Source of the DNA: Candidatus Saccharimonadota bacterium
GTDB taxonomy: Bacteria > Patescibacteria > Saccharimonadia > Saccharimonadales > UBA4665
Direction: 5' to 3'
DNA: 5,618 nt
NCBI GenBank assembly: GCA_018061705.1
Contig: JAGOTO010000032.1
Span: 1 to 5,618, forward strand
The position numbers and the translations under genes are program-made. Positions 5,107 to 5,618 of this stretch are shown in pieces. The notes below the pieces were generated by a model, which made no database searches, was not told the DNA's origin, and saw only the letters and a program-made list of their open reading frames with translations. The first letter of the stretch is position 1. Each line of letters starts with the position of its first letter.

Positions 5107-5618
<512 letters not shown>

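Overview
The window looks like a chromosomal ribosomal RNA locus of a Candidate Phyla Radiation bacterium. My best guess is Candidatus Saccharibacteria (TM7). This rests on recalled features of the 16S tail (the AUUACCUCCUUU end and the CCAUCAACGAGCGCAACC stretch), a 23S rRNA with expanded arms, and a VanW-like/DUF3152 protein of a kind I associate with Saccharibacteria and Actinobacteria. The phylum is an inference from memory, not a tree.

All RNA genes lie on the minus strand, so the locus reads from high to low coordinates. The 3' third of 16S rRNA (5618-5107) is followed by two stable hairpins and a good intrinsic terminator (4926-4890). Next comes a decayed undecaprenyl-phosphate sugar-1-phosphate transferase (4838-4202, minus). 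It converges, 3 bp apart, with an intact GNAT acetyltransferase on the plus strand (3620-4198). The GNAT promoter sits so close to the ATG that the mRNA should be leaderless. Beyond the GNAT promoter, a minus-strand promoter (3457-3429) drives tRNA-Ala(TGC) and then tRNA-Ile(GAT). A 506-residue membrane-anchored VanW-like/DUF3152 protein follows (2977-1457). About 140 bp after it is a near-consensus promoter, TTGACT-17-TAATAT (1353-1325). From there a roughly 490-nt structured leader leads to the 5' part of 23S rRNA (826-1).

The 16S and 23S genes keep the classical order and orientation with the Ala and Ile tRNAs between them, but about 4.3 kb separates them. The sequence suggests the ancestral operon has been cut into at least three transcription units: 16S with its own terminator, the tRNAs (probably with the DUF3152 gene), and 23S with its own promoter. 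Protein genes and gene debris have accumulated in the gaps. The 23S fragment itself carries two expansions near its 5' end. The acetyltransferase and the surface protein have no evident link to ribosome synthesis. Their position is best explained by insertion into, or rearrangement of, the spacer. No CRISPR array, insertion sequence or transposase was seen.
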